Origin: Coix lacryma-jobi var. lacryma-jobi
Lineage: Eukaryota > Streptophyta > Magnoliopsida > Poales > Poaceae
Length of the DNA: 64,000 nucleotides
Reading direction: 5' to 3'
Assembly (NCBI GenBank): GCA_009763385.1
Contig: CM019827.1
Span: forward strand, 109,209,204-109,273,203
Every line of letters begins with the position of its first letter. The stretch's first letter is position 1. Under the pieces are notes generated by a model. The model saw nothing but the letters and a program-made list of their open reading frames with translations, did not search any database and had not been told where the DNA came from. Shown here in pieces: positions 20,011 to 31,270 of this stretch. The translations under genes and the position numbers were made by a program.

Positions 20011-21479
20011 ATAGGTAAGTCATTAACTATTCCTTCTACATAGCAAGTGGATTGATCGGCTAGCACAACATAGGCAGATGTGGATGACATGGGTGGAAAG
20101 AACGAGTTTTCATAGAAATCTTTAGATAAAATGTTCACACTCGATCCTAAATCACACATGGCATTTTTAAAGACTTCACCAAAGATTGAGCATCTAATTA
20201 TGGGACTACCAGGATCACCCTTTTTAACAGTCATGGTTTGATCTTCATAATAGTTAAAATATTTTATTTCAACCATATTTGCAGTTTCCATGTCAGGTTT
20301 AGCAGGAATTTTGCCAGATTCAAAAGATGGTATGATAGCAGCAAGTTGAGCTAATTGGGTTTCTAACATCTTATTAAAGCTAAGTTGATTTTTCAGAGCA
20401 GATGAGAAATCTTCCAATTTAGCATTTATATTCTCAAGAATTTTATCATTCGCCATTAATCTCTCTTTCAAGAAATCAGTAGTTCTACCTTGTGAGTAAA
20501 CTAAGTTTTTCAAGAATGAGAGACTATCAGAATTATGAAAATTAGAGCGGGGGAATGAATTGTTACCTTGAGAATTTGCAGGCTGATTCCATCCTTGATT
20601 CAGTTGACGGAAAATGTTATTGTTGTTGATGAAGTTCAAATCTTCATGTAGCTCGGGGCAGTGGCTCCCAGAATGTCCGGTTTCTCCATAGACTTCACAA
20701 GTCATGTAGGATTCCAGAGATTGGACACTCTCTTGTTGGTTCATCTTCTCACAGCTGTCCAGCTTCTTTGCCAGCAGGTCCATCTTGGCCACGATCATGT
20801 TGGCTTCCTTAAGGGAATGCATACCTCGCTTATGGGGCTGCAGTCTCTCGTCATTCCATCCTTGGTTTGACACCATCTTCTCTATGAGAGCCTTAGCATC
20901 TGCAACATTCAGAGAAAAGAATGCACCACCGGAGGCGGCATCCAAATGGCTTCTAGAGAGTGGGGTTAGGCCATGGTAGAAGTTCTGGATCAATAGCCAG
21001 TCCTCCATACCATGGTGCGGGCAAGCAGCGACATACTCTTGCAACCTCTCCCAAGCCTCGGGAATAGATTCCTCGGCTTGTTGCGTAAAGCTGGAGATTT
21101 TGTTGCGAAGAGCATTCGTCTTGCCCATCGGAAAGAATTTGGCGAGAAAAGCATTGGAACATTTGTCCCATGTGTCTACAGCGTTGCGATCGGTATAGAA
21201 CCATTGCTTCGCTTTTCCTAGCAAAGAGAAAGGAAAGAGACGAAGACGGATGGCTTCTTGGGTTATCCCCTTAATGGTGAAGGTGCCGCAAATCTCCAAA
21301 AATTGTTGGAGGTGAGCATTGGCATCCTCATGAGCCTTGCCACAGAACGGGCTAGCTTGGACCATCGTGATCAGAGCTGGTTTCAACTCAAAATTGAGGT
21401 TGGCATCGATCACATCTGGTCCTATCGCTACATTAGCGGCAGAAGGAGCAGAAAACTCACGAATGGTCCTATTGGCCAT
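19980..21479 (-). CDS. gag: Gag-protease of element C (Athila-like), C-terminally truncated by a frameshift
   Basis: I start at the ATG at 21479 (MANRTIREFSAP), because upstream in-frame sequence is the untranslated leader and primer site; this gives 499 codons. The N-terminal half matches the gypsy retrotransposon Gag domain (KAKQWFY, FLAKFFP, ESIPEAWERLQEYVAACPHH), the pattern of Athila-type Gags. A knuckle-like CEVYGETGH...HC has Tyr where the second Cys is expected. Near the C-terminus CDLGSSVNIL is the protease active-site region, D-L-G-S instead of the usual D-x-G-A. The frame then breaks before the rest of the protease. Capsid formation is family knowledge; activity here is doubtful. 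Confidence 0.85.
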   Translation of the reverse strand: MANRTIREFSAPSAANVAIGPDVIDANLNFELKPALITMVQASPFCGKAHEDANAHLQQFLEICGTFTIKGITQEAIRLRLFPFSLLGKAKQWFYTDRNAVDTWDKCSNAFLAKFFPMGKTNALRNKISSFTQQAEESIPEAWERLQEYVAACPHHGMEDWLLIQNFYHGLTPLSRSHLDAASGGAFFSLNVADAKALIEKMVSNQGWNDERLQPHKRGMHSLKEANMIVAKMDLLAKKLDSCEKMNQQESVQSLESYMTCEVYGETGHSGSHCPELHEDLNFINNNNIFRQLNQGWNQPANSQGNNSFPRSNFHNSDSLSFLKNLVYSQGRTTDFLKERLMANDKILENINAKLEDFSSALKNQLSFNKMLETQLAQLAAIIPSFESGKIPAKPDMETANMVEIKYFNYYEDQTMTVKKGDPGSPIIRCSIFGEVFKNAMCDLGSSVNILSKDFYENSFFPPMSSTSAYVVLADQSTCYVEGIVNDLPIHVHMFLLIS

Positions 21480-21640
21480 CGTGAAGATAGAACGAGATAA
21501 GAAAGAAAGAAGTTGAAGAAGATGAAGGAAAAAGATAAGAAGGACTAAGGAAAGAAAGAATGGGGTAAGATGGGATTCGCTAAGTGGGAGCTTAAGCGAA
21601 GATAAATTCGACACGGACTCAACCGATACACCAATTGCCT

Positions 21641-21658
21641 TCCCCGGCAACGGCGCCA
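21641..21658 (-). other. Primer-binding site of element C
   Basis: On the minus strand it reads TGGCGCCGTTGCCGGGGA, complementary to the 3' end of tRNA-Asp, as in many plant gypsy elements. It lies 8 bp from the LTR at 21667. Confidence 0.88.
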
Positions 21659-21666
21659 GAAATGCT

Positions 21667-23701
21667 TGTTGGTAGTTCTTAGCTTCACTAAAGATAGTGC
21701 TAGGCAACTATCCCGGTAATGGCCCAGGAATGCTTGTTGGCACTTGCTAACGTTGTTACTAGGAGTAGACTATGGAGTCTATCCCCGGCAATGGCGTCAG
21801 AAATGCTTGGAGCAAGACCGGTCACTATACCTAAAGGAGTGGAGCTAAAGCAGCTTTCTACTAATGCCAAGCGGGGTTGTCAATCTCGACACTAGTAGGA
21901 GCTAGCTAGAGAGAATGCAATCTACTAGGAGGAGATTCTGCAAGCGCACAGAACTATCGTAGTAGCACTTCGCCTGGGAGTACCAAGTGTCGATTTATTT
22001 GATCCCAAGGGAAGGCTAGGATGGTGTATGAGTTGAGTCAAGGAGGGGATGAGAGTCGAAGAAATAAGAAAAAGGAAAAGGGGAGAAGGGAAGATGAAAG
22101 GCTAGAAAGAATATATGGATGGATAGGTAAGGATGAAATGGATGACTAAGGTAAGGTGGATGGATAGGTAGATAAAGGGATTAGGATAACTAAGGATAAC
22201 TAACTAATAACTACTAGCTACTGATAACTAATCCTAGATAACTACCAAGCAAGATAACTATGAAGCGAGACAGTTACGAAGCAAGGTAGGCAAAAGTCAA
22301 TAGAGAAACTAAGTTAAGTAAAGTTTTATTCCTATCTTGCCAAGTATCGAGGCGTACTAGCCTTTACCACTTACTCAGGTTGAACGCTAGCACAACGAGC
22401 CTTACTGTTAAACTAGGCCAACTACGTGGTGGAATTCAAGGCGCACAGGGCTGTCACCACCTGCTTGCTACCACAGCTATCTGGGGGTCCAGCCGTATCT
22501 GAAGGTAAGTCTATAACTAAGCACCACGCTTAACTATATTCTAACTATCTCTACCCTAGCTTTGAATAGAGACACCCTTGCGGACGTCAGAGCAAACACT
22601 TGACTTAATAAGATAAACACTAAACTAACTAAGCAACCTATTGGCAAAGATCAAACACTAAGCACACTAGAGATTAACTACTATGGCTAAGTGAATTGAA
22701 CTGTAGGATAGCTAGGTCACACTCAAGGTACTTGATAAAGTAATACTGAAAGTAATGCTTAAAGTTATACTGAGATAAAGATAAATGTACCTGAGATACA
22801 AGAGAGCAAACCAGACCAGAGACGCCGGGAAATCAACTGACCTCCGATGCCAGTCGCTCGCACCCGCTTCTCTCTTAGCAAGCTCTACGCTAAATCTGCC
22901 AAGGACTTAGGCTAAGCTGTGCTAAACTAAGAGTCGCGTTGTAGCGAGGGCACTAAAGCTATACTCTCTCTACTAGCTACCCTACTTGCCTAAGCTCTCT
23001 AAGCTTCTAACTTGCTCTCTGCTTCTCTTGCTTGTGTGTTGCTTGGTCTGGGATGGTACAAATGAAGTAGTGTCACCAGGGGGGTATTTATAGCCCAAAT
23101 GAGTGAGGGAGGGTACTTATAGGGGGCAGCCAGCCGACCTAGGGCTAACCCTAGTGGCGGGCACCAGCCCTAGGTGGCGGCCGCCACCTCCCTCACCGTT
23201 GGATGCACTGCCTTGGCTTCAACGGCATCCAGGTGGTTGTCCAAGGTGGTTTGGAGGTCGGTTGCATGTCCTAGCAACCGCCATTCAGCCTTGATCCACG
23301 CCACTTCATCCTGAGTCGTCCGATGCCACTCACCTAGTGACCAAGGGCCAAGATTTGGCCTTGGGGAGGTCACACGGATCGGTGACGTGGCAGGGAGTGA
23401 AGCTTGGGCCAACCCAAGTGGTGGGCGCCACTTAGGGGTGGCGGGCGCCACCTAGGGGTGGCGGGCGCCACCTAGGGGTGGCGGGCGCCACCCCCTTAGG
23501 CCCATTTGGGCCCTGCTGAGTGGGCTTGGCCTCTGGTGGGTCCATATGTCCAAATTTGGTTCAAATCCTGCATTCAAATAAAATTCTATGGACATGTGGA
23601 ATTTGGTTATTTTGAAACCTATTTGACTACATTTCATGCCTTTTTGGTGGACTTTAGGGTCAAATGTTGATGGTAAAACAGGTGTTTAAGGACCGTCAAC
23701 A
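21667..23701 (-). repeat. Right (5') LTR of element C
   Basis: 2035 bp, nearly identical to the left LTR. The main difference is one additional 20-bp palindromic unit (four versus three), plus a scatter of single-base changes, so the insertion is fairly recent. Confidence 0.92.
23418..23491. repeat. Palindromic 20-bp tandem units in LTR C (right)
   Basis: Four units start at 23418, 23438, 23458 and 23478. The first has GTGGTG in place of GTGGCG. Confidence 0.9.
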
Positions 23702-23839
23702 GTGGACACTTGCAAGATCTAGGTTTGCTCTTGGGGGTTGATTCTCGGAACAGTAGCAACAAGTTTCTGAAAAGAAATTTGAAGCTCCCATTCACACCCC
23801 CCCCCCCTCTGGTTGCTTTCTGGTAGCACTTTCGGTCCT
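23702..23839 (+). repeat. 3' LTR of element B, last part
   Basis: It resumes after element C with the duplicated GTGGA and matches 5' LTR 6361-6495 closely. The final CCTTCA is not complete: it reads CGGTCCT and then merges into element J. Confidence 0.88.
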
Positions 23840-25027
23840 TGAACCGGTCACAACTTGGCTTGGGTCATCCACAATGCCTCCGGATTGTCACCAAGCTCTC
23901 CGATCACCACCAAGCCGTTTAGGTGATACCGATCACCAAGAGTAACAAGCTAGAACTCTCACTTGACCAAGACAAGGACAAAGAGATGGATGGATGCACA
24001 CTTGCTACTCAATTCTTACTAGGAGGTCACTAATTCTCTCAATTAGCTATTCTCTCAACCTCACAAGGGCTCTTGCTCTTTCTCACACTCACTATGTGTT
24101 CCTCAGTAGAGGAAAGTGGCAAGAACACTCTAATGGAGGAGCGGAGGAGTATAAATACTCCCCCAACCGGCCATCTAATAGAGCACTGAACAGGTCACTC
24201 TGTGGGGTCATCGGACGCTCTGATGCCTGGCATCGGACGCTCTGATGCCTGGCATCGGACGCTCCGATGACCTCGACCAATGGTCAATTGTACAACCTGC
24301 CAGACATTTTAAAGGAGCATCGGACGCTGGGCAGCGTCCGATGCCCTCGCAACGGACGCGTCCGATGCGAAATTATCCTCTCTGGAACCTCTCTGCATGG
24401 ACATCAGACGCTGGCCCTCAGCGTCCGATGCCAGCGTCCGATGTGCCCCTCAGGGCACCCTCTCTGGAACAGTGGCACAGGCGCGTCCGATGTGACGACA
24501 TTGGAGCGTCCGATGCCACCACGCCAGCACTCTCAAGTCTAGTGAGCATCGGACGCGCGTCCGATGCCCACCAGGCCAGCGTCTGATCCCTGTTTCACAG
24601 GCAAAACTCACTCGGATCGCGACGCTGCCTTAAGACTTTTCATCCTCGCGACATAAGGCATCTCTCTGAGCTACCTACGGCTATGAAATAACAAGTGTGC
24701 ACCACACCTACCTCGATAGACTCATCTAGGTCAAGCTACTGATTCACGCTCCCCTTTATAGTACGGCGAAAGGAAAAATAAAGACATAAGACTACTTAAG
24801 TGTCCTCCAACACCATATGACACTTAGCCTAGTCTACCACCATCTTCGTCATCCGTCCTTTGAAAACCGAAACGATTTCCATTGCCAGGGGACATGAACT
24901 CCATATGCCCATATCGTCGCCATTACCGTGACCTAACTCATCCCTGTTTCTGCAAAACACACGTTAGTCACAGTAATCTTGTGTTTCATCCAATCACCGA
25001 AACCCACTAGGGGCCAGGATGCTTTCA
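23840..25027 (-). mobile_element. Element J: truncated copia-type LTR, minus strand
   Basis: The minus strand starts TGAAAGCATCCTGGCCCC at 25027, a start like that of H's LTR (TGAAAGCCC). It contains an array of CGGACGCTCCG-type palindromes (about 24200-24590), including CATCGGACGCTCCGATG at 24253-24269, and a TATAAATA sequence near 24150. The left end lacks the C-rich U5 motif common to the other copia LTRs and there is no matching target duplication. I read it as the upstream part of an LTR whose remainder was deleted up to element B. Confidence 0.65.
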
Positions 25028-25129
25028 AATTCCATCACCGTCAACAAGAAGACCTCGTTGGCTCGGCTAATGAACTACGACGAGGATTACGAGAAGCTGC
25101 TCGACGACCCATGCCCTACGCTCGCTCTG

Positions 25130-25380
25130 ATCATCTACGAGCCAAAAGCGAGCCATCACGTCGTCGACGAGACAAAGATGAGCCATCAATGAGCCAACGA
25201 GCCACCTGCGAGCCTACGAGCCAAAAGCGAGCCATCACATCATCAACGAGCCAACGAGCCACCCGCGAACCTACGAGCCAAAAGCGAGCCACCCGCGAAC
25301 CAACGAGCCAAAAGCGAGCCATCGTCGAGCCATCGAGGAGCCGACGTCGAGCCACCAATGAGCCGACGAGCCATCATGTC
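25130..25380. repeat. Minisatellite of GAGCCA-type units
   Basis: Many copies of CGAGCC, mainly as ACGAGCCAAAAGCGAGCC alternating with ATCAACGAGCC and ACCCGCGAAC. It yields open frames on both strands that are low-complexity by-products. Confidence 0.85.
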
Positions 25381-26075
25381 ATCATCATCGTCTCACCACC
25401 ATCCTCGTCGACCGCTCATTGTCGACTCATCGTCGTCCTCGACACCTCTCGTCTTCTGCTCCGTTCGGACGACAAGCAAGCTAAGTATTATTTTTCACAT
25501 TAATCGAATATTCCTTCGATCGTCATATATCCCTAGATATCATCATGTGCTTCCGTGGTCACATTATTCTTTACAACGTCTCTTCGTTATTTTTCGTCAT
25601 ATATACTATCCTGAGGATGACATATGCGTTTTTTTGAGCAGCCACGTTTACACTCGTGCTTTCCAGAGACAGCCCTATCTCCGGCTCCTCCCTGCATGTG
25701 AATGCAGCTCCGCGCTCTGCGTTACTGGTGGTCGGCAGTGGCTCCTCGGTGACGCTGGTCCTCTTACACGTGCCTGGGCTCCGCGCCTCACACTCCAGAG
25801 TTATCGGCTAGCCGGGGCTGGCGACTCAGTTACAAACAAACTGCTCGGGGGAATTTTATTTAATGCTGAGCGTTCATACCAGCTGACTGACCGCTGAGCG
25901 ACACATGCTGTTTCTTTACCGCTGATATTTTCTCCATATTTTATTTGTACGTCATGTACTACCATTCTCCATGTTTATTTTACAGAACCATGTTCGGTCT
26001 ATGAGCTAATTCTTTATGCTCATGGGCTAGACCAGTTATGATGGACGAGAAGATCATTGCTTGGGACCAACTGGC

Positions 26076-26540
26076 GCTCGGACTTCGTCGCCGACTAGTT
26101 GGTCGCTTCCCTCCGTGCTCACCACCTGGCGCTCGGACTTCGTCGCCAACCAGCTGGCCGTACTCTTCGACGCTCATCGACGGCTACACCGAGAGCTCAC
26201 CAGCTGAGCTGGGGACTCCTCGGTGCTCGGGTTCATCGACCACTTGGTCGCTTCGCTCAGAGCTCACTGCCTGGCGCTCGGACTTCATCGCCGACCAGCT
26301 GGCCGTACTCTTCGATGCTCATCGACGGCTACGCCGAGAGCTCACCAGTTGACCTAGGGACTCCTCGGTGCTCGGGTTCTTCATGCCAACATCGTCAGCA
26401 GCACTGGTCGGATCGCTCGGTGCTCACCGCCTAGCACTCGGACTTCATCACTGATCAGCTAGCCAGACTCCTCGACGTTCATCGATGGCTACACCGAGGG
26501 GTCAACAGCTAACCTGGGGACTGCTCGGTGCTCAGACTCG
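26076..26540. repeat. Tandem repeats of about 145-160 bp
   Basis: The segment beginning GCTCGGACTTC recurs at 26076, 26131, 26276 and, as ACTCGGACTTC, at 26436. The repeats share CGTACTCTTCGACGCTCATC, CACCGAGAGC and GGGGACT blocks. Confidence 0.8.
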
Positions 26541-26754
26541 TCGCACGACAACCTGCTCGGACGACATGCTGCTTTCGTCATAATGGTTTTACCTTTTTTA
26601 TAAGTCTACTGCAAGATTTATTCTTCATCTTCTAGCAGCCTTGGGGACTACCGTGTATACATGGCGCTCGTCCGCGCATGTATATAAGTTTGATTATTCT
26701 CAAGACCCTGGCACCACATGACCGAGTCACCTGCTGTCAGGCTCGGGGACTAGC

Positions 26755-27193
26755 TGTGGGGATAGATCCCAAGGTACCACATGATGGTACATGGGCCTCA
26801 CCACTAGGGGTTGTCCGACCCACATGATGAAGACGTGCGGCGCATGACATGCACCGCACGACAGTTGTAATCTAGATATAGTACCAACTCGGATACTTAA
26901 CATGTAACCTTGTCCCTTCAGAATATACAAGGAGGGAAGGGGTCCTCCGAGAGGACAAGTCGGACAGGTCAGATAGGTCACAGGTCATAAGCCACAAGCC
27001 AGATCCAATCAATACAACTCGACGCAGGACGTAGGGTATTACGCTAACCTAGCGGCCCGAACCTGGATAAACCTTTGTGTTCATCTACTTTTGCCTTGCG
27101 TCAACGTCTGGGTCGTCGTCTTGCGCACCTTCCCCTCTAATCTACCACCTTGGGCATACCCCTAGGGAGGCTATCGACCATATTTCGTCGACA
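26755..27193 (+). repeat. 3' LTR of element I
   Basis: Starts TGTGGGGATAGATCCC and ends TTTCGTCGACA, 439 bp. The polypurine tract on its left marks it as the 3' copy. The following CTACC (27194-27198) would be the target duplication, but the left copy is lost. Confidence 0.7.
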
Positions 27194-28089
27194 CTACCCC
27201 GATTACCATCTTCAATTGGTGTCACATTTCTAGTGATGTCAACTTGTAAAATGGTAGTTTGACCTTACAAGTCAATGTGCATGTCTCCTACAAGTATTTC
27301 AAACTTGTATGCACACTTTTAGGGGGAGTTTACTCTACAATTTGGAAGCTTTGAGACTAACACTACTTTCAAGTTTATCATGTGTGTAGTAGTCTCATTG
27401 CAAGGAAAATGGAGTCCCTAGAGACAAGCATCGTGTGTGGCAATAATCCAATTGGTATCTACAGGTGGTATTCCTAACCGATATCATTATGTTGATTTCA
27501 ATTTGATACTATTATGCTTTCTCCATGCATTATATATATTAAACTCCTTTGTGAATTAATTTGCCGGTTATGCATATGCTTTGCCATACACCATATGTAT
27601 GCATACACTTTAGGGGAGTTTAGTTTATATAATGTGAGAGTCAAGTTTTGTGATCAATTTCACTCCACATAATAAGGATCACAAAATTTGACCCTGTCTT
27701 GTGCCACTAGTGTCTTCCTTTTCGGTGTTTGATTCCATAGGGGGAGAATTTGAAGGACCAAAAGCAAGCCCAACTCAAAATACATAACCAAAACCAAATT
27801 CAAATTTTTTGTGGTTATCAATTTGGGAAGTTTCCTATTTTGGGAATGGTTCTAGAAAGGGAGGAAGTGGATTAGGGAGTTAGGGGGAGGCTTAAATCCA
27901 TAATGCCACAATGGGACACTATGGCAAGGGCAAGATAAGTCATAAAAGTAGTTTCATGTTGGTATCTTTTAGCATCATATAATCTTGTCTTTGCATTGCA
28001 TCCTAGCAAGTAGATTGAATTTTTAAATTATATATCTATTATTTGCTTGCTTTGGTTGTGTTTTCATCAATCACCAAAAAGGGGGAGAT
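27194..28089 (+). other. 3' non-coding interior of element G
   Basis: No coding frame. It holds several GGGGGAGTTTA-type purine-rich stretches, an 8-bp stem ACTTGTAA/TTACAAGT near 27242-27276, and a primer-site-like TTGGTATC at 27452-27459. Confidence 0.7.
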
Positions 28090-29687
28090 TGTAAGGAAAA
28101 TGTACCTCGGCCCATTTAACTTTAGATTTTGCTGTTTGATGATCAACATAATCAAATTGGACTAATGTGTTTGCAAGTGTTTGTTTTATAGTCCAATAGG
28201 ATGCACATGTGACTTGGACGAAGGCAATATGGTGATCAAATTATCAACACATCAAGCAAGGCCCTACAAGATGTATTGAAGGATTACAAAGATCAAGCAA
28301 AGTCCAGGACACAAGAAACAGAGGCCCGGACGCAAACAAAGTTGAGCCACTCAAGCCGAGACAAGAGCTGATTGAATTGGAACTGTCTCATAATTTTGGA
28401 TTTGCTCAAACTGACATGGCATTAGCATAAAGTTGTAGAGCATTTCATTAGCTTTTCAAAAAGTCCAAGATCATCGAAATCGGAGTTCGGAGCTAAGAGT
28501 TATGCCCAAAATACAAAAGTCTGAGGGGCATAGGACGCGAGTCCGATGCATAGGACGGTCCGATGCCAGAGTCCGATGCATAGGATGGTCCGATGCCAGA
28601 GTCTGATGCACAGTCCGATGCTCACTAAAATCAGTCCAGAATGAACAGTGTTATGGTAGAGTTCAATGCTAGAGTCTGATGCCTCACTATATAGTCTGAT
28701 GCCCCCGAAAAACAAGTCTAACGACTAGTTTTCCGATGGCTATTCAACATATGGGCATAGGACGGTCCAATGCCGACCATAGGACGGTCCGATGCTCTAC
28801 AAAAAGCTGTTTTCAGCCCCCCCCAATGGCTCTACTTGATTGGGGCCTATATATACCACCTCTGACCGGCCAAAAGAGGTGTGGAGGAGTGAGGAAACAT
28901 ACCAAGGGTGTTGCTACACCATATTAGTGCCAACATATGCATAGTGCTTAGTGATTCAGGTGCTTTGCGAAGTGCTTAGGCTAGTTAGACCATCGCTCAT
29001 GCGCTTGCTCTAGGTTTAGACCTAGTGTTTAGTGAGGTTTGCATACCTCTTGCTACCCGATGCTTGCGCGCACCATTGTTGTACATCGGAGGGGCTTGTA
29101 GTCTTGTGAGACCACACCAACCGCGTTTGTGGTGTGGCCGCCACCGTGTACCGAAGGGAACAAGGCCCGCAACGGTTTGGCCAGAAGCTTGATAGTGGAG
29201 ACGGGGGGGAGCATCCTGGAGAGGCTTTGCCACGAGTGGCTTAACCGGAGACCCACTTGCGTGTGGGGAAGGACCGGAGCTATCCACGGAGTTACCCAAC
29301 CGGGAGCTTGGCCCTTGCGAGGGGCTCCAACGAGGACTAGGGGGAAGCTTGCGTGCTTCTCGATACCTCGGTAAAAATACTAGAGTCATCGATGGGAGTT
29401 TGCATCTCTACCTTGCTCTTTAGCTTCCGCATTTACTTTGCTACCTTAATTATGTACTTTATCTTTCCTAGCTTAGTTGATAGGCTAGTTGATAGGATTG
29501 GAACCTAGGTTGCATAATTCTTTTGCGGTAGAGATAGCAACACACATAGCAAAACCATAGTTGCACAATTAGATAGTTTACTTTCTTGTATAGGTTTTGA
29601 CTAGGTGGTAATTAGAGGCCAAAGTTAGAGTAAAGTTTTTAGTTGCCTAATTCACCCCCCCCCCTCTTAGGCATCACGGTCCTTTCA
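28090..29687 (+). repeat. 3' LTR of element G
   Basis: Starts TGTAAGGAAAATG after the polypurine tract and ends CGGTCCTTTCA at 29687, 1598 bp. U3 contains an array of ATAGGACGGTCCGATG-like palindromes (28535-28800) ahead of a TATA box at 28848-28855. A C-rich tract near 29655 marks the end of U5. The next 5 bp (CTCCT) are the presumed target duplication. Confidence 0.82.
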
Positions 29688-31270
29688 CTCCTCAAACGCC
29701 TTTTGTTGCTCTGCCCCCAAGTAAATTCAGATTCGTTCTTCAACTTCAATATGGGGGTAAAAGGAACAATCTTCTCAGACAAGTTTGCAATAAACCTCCT
29801 CAAATAGTTCACCTTCCCTAGGAACTTTTGCAAGTCCTTTTTGCATGTAGGCGCCTGAACTTTCTTAATATTCTCTATCCTCTTAGGATCAATCTCTATG
29901 CCCTTATCATGAATAATAAATCCTAACTTCCCAGCCAATACACTAAAAACACATTTCAGTGGGTTCATCTTCAACCCATAGCGGCACATCCTTTCAAACG
30001 CAAGATGTAAATTGGCTACATGGGAGTCACGGGCAGCCGATTTGATCACAATATCATCAATATATACTTCCATGATCACACCAATTAGATCATGAAAGAT
30101 CAAATTCATAGCACGTTGATAAGTAGCACCTGCATTCTTCAAGCCGAATGTCATTACAGCCCATTCAAAGAGACCAACAAACCCAGGACAAATGAAGGTC
30201 GTTTTAGACATATCTTCTTCGGCCATAAATATCTGATTATAACCAACGTTGCCATCAAGAAAGCTAATAATCTGGTGTTTTGAAGCATCGTTGATAAGCA
30301 TATTGGCTATGGGCATAGGATATTCATCTTTGGAAGTAGCTCTATTTAAGTCTCTAAAATTAATACAGACACTGATCTTACCAGTATCCCTTTTCTCAAC
30401 AGGCACAATGTTAGAGACCCACTCCGCATACCTGCATGGCTGAATAAACCCCACTTGTAATAACCGATTAATTTCTTCTTTAATCTGGTCATATATTGTA
30501 GTGTTAAAATGGCAAGGATGTTGTTTGAAATGCCTAAACCCAGGTTTAATGGGAAGCCGATGTTCAACAAGCTCTCGGCTTAATCCAGGCATTTCCGTAT
30601 AATTCCATGCAAAACAATCAACATACTCTTTCAAAAGCGCGATCAACTCCAATTTATAATCAGCTCCTAAGTTTTGATTCACAAACGTCGGCCTAGGTAT
30701 AGAACCATCCCCAATATCAACCTGTTCCAAGGGGTCAGCCGATGTGAAACCTTGGCCAAACTTATTGAGCTCATCAAAATCATCAATAGCTTCACAAGCA
30801 TCGGTCTTTAAAGTCTGATACTGTTCAACATGATGTTTTAACCAATCAACATTAGCATCCATTGAATTACATGATAATGTTGAACCGATTGTCAATCGGC
30901 TTCAAAGATACTGGTACAAAACCTTCCTTGGTAACACTAATAAATTGAAAATCAGAAAGGTCCCGACCAGACAAGCAAGCAATAGTATCATGCCCCCTGA
31001 GCAAAGGAGCATCCGTTATGGCTACGTAGGCCGATGAATCTAAGTGCACAATTTCTATATCGTCACCCACCCACTGAATGAGAAACTAATGTAGACTACA
31101 AGGGATGCACCGATTAGCATGAATCCAATCACGCCCAAGTATAAGGTTATAGCTACCTTGTATATCGGCGACGAAGAAAGCGGTGGCCAAAGTCTTCCTC
31201 CCAATAGTAAGCTCCATGGATGCAACTCCTTTGGCCGGGATAGGTTCTCCTCCTCCAACTCCAGTGATAG
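29688..31270 (-). pseudogene. pol: Protease C-terminus, linker and RT of element T
   Basis: Reading leftward: the protease tail with LILGRDWIH in one frame (31258-31100), a stop at about 31097, then a linker (GDDIEIVHLDSSAYV), a frameshift near 30893, and the RT. The RT domain runs from HRLPIKPG to YLRRFIANLSEK, with the FLDGNVGYNQI and YIDDIVIKS catalytic motifs. Another one-base shift near 29715 precedes the break at 29688 where G's LTR ends, at the start of the RNase H region. YIDDIVIKS and the overall order support Tat-type gypsy. Confidence 0.85.

Larger units (their letters stand above)
15826..23701 (-). mobile_element. Element C: Athila-like Ty3-gypsy element without polymerase
   Basis: The LTRs are 15826-17841 and 21667-23701, TGTTG...CAACA on the plus strand. 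It is flanked by ATGGA (15821-15825) and GTGGA (23702-23706), a 5-bp target duplication with one change. The primer site at 21641-21658 and the gag frame show minus-strand orientation. The 3.8-kb interior encodes Gag and protease only, with about 1.7 kb of non-coding sequence and no RT or integrase. Family members D (solo LTR) and E are in the same window, so the family has amplified despite this structure. Confidence 0.92.
5642..23839 (+). mobile_element. Element B: SIRE/Maximus-like Ty1-copia element, degenerate
   Basis: The order is partial 5' LTR, initiator-Met-type primer site, gag with a long extension, pol in the copia order (protease, integrase, RT, RNase H), a 1.6-kb 3' non-coding region, polypurine tract, and a 3' LTR split by element C. 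Seven premature stops and at least two frameshifts make it inactive. It hosts A in its 5' LTR and C in its 3' LTR, so it is older than both. The 3' end is clipped a few bases short where element J begins. Confidence 0.9.
25028..27193 (+). mobile_element. Element I: 3' end of a Tat-like Ty3-gypsy element
   Basis: The interior (25028-26754) has no coding frame I trust but two tandem-repeat blocks. A polypurine tract (GGCTCGGGGACTAGC, 26740-26754) is followed by a 439-bp LTR. Such a repeat-rich stretch before the tract and a GGCTCGGGGACTAGC tract are features of Tat-like elements. The left part is missing at the junction with J. Confidence 0.65.
27194..29687 (+). mobile_element. Element G: 3' end of a SIRE-like copia element
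   Basis: It consists of about 0.9 kb of 3' non-coding interior, a polypurine tract (AAAAAGGGGGAGAT, to 28089) and a full-looking LTR. The right end abuts the RT gene of element T in mid-codon, so G was inserted in T. The left part is missing where element I begins. Confidence 0.78.

Noticed and set aside
24979..25503. 174-codon Arg/Ser-rich frame
   Set aside because: Runs through the GAGCC minisatellite; both strands are open for the same reason.
28997..29389. 130-codon minus-strand frame
   Set aside because: Falls in the leader of LTR G; no conserved motif and opposite to the element.
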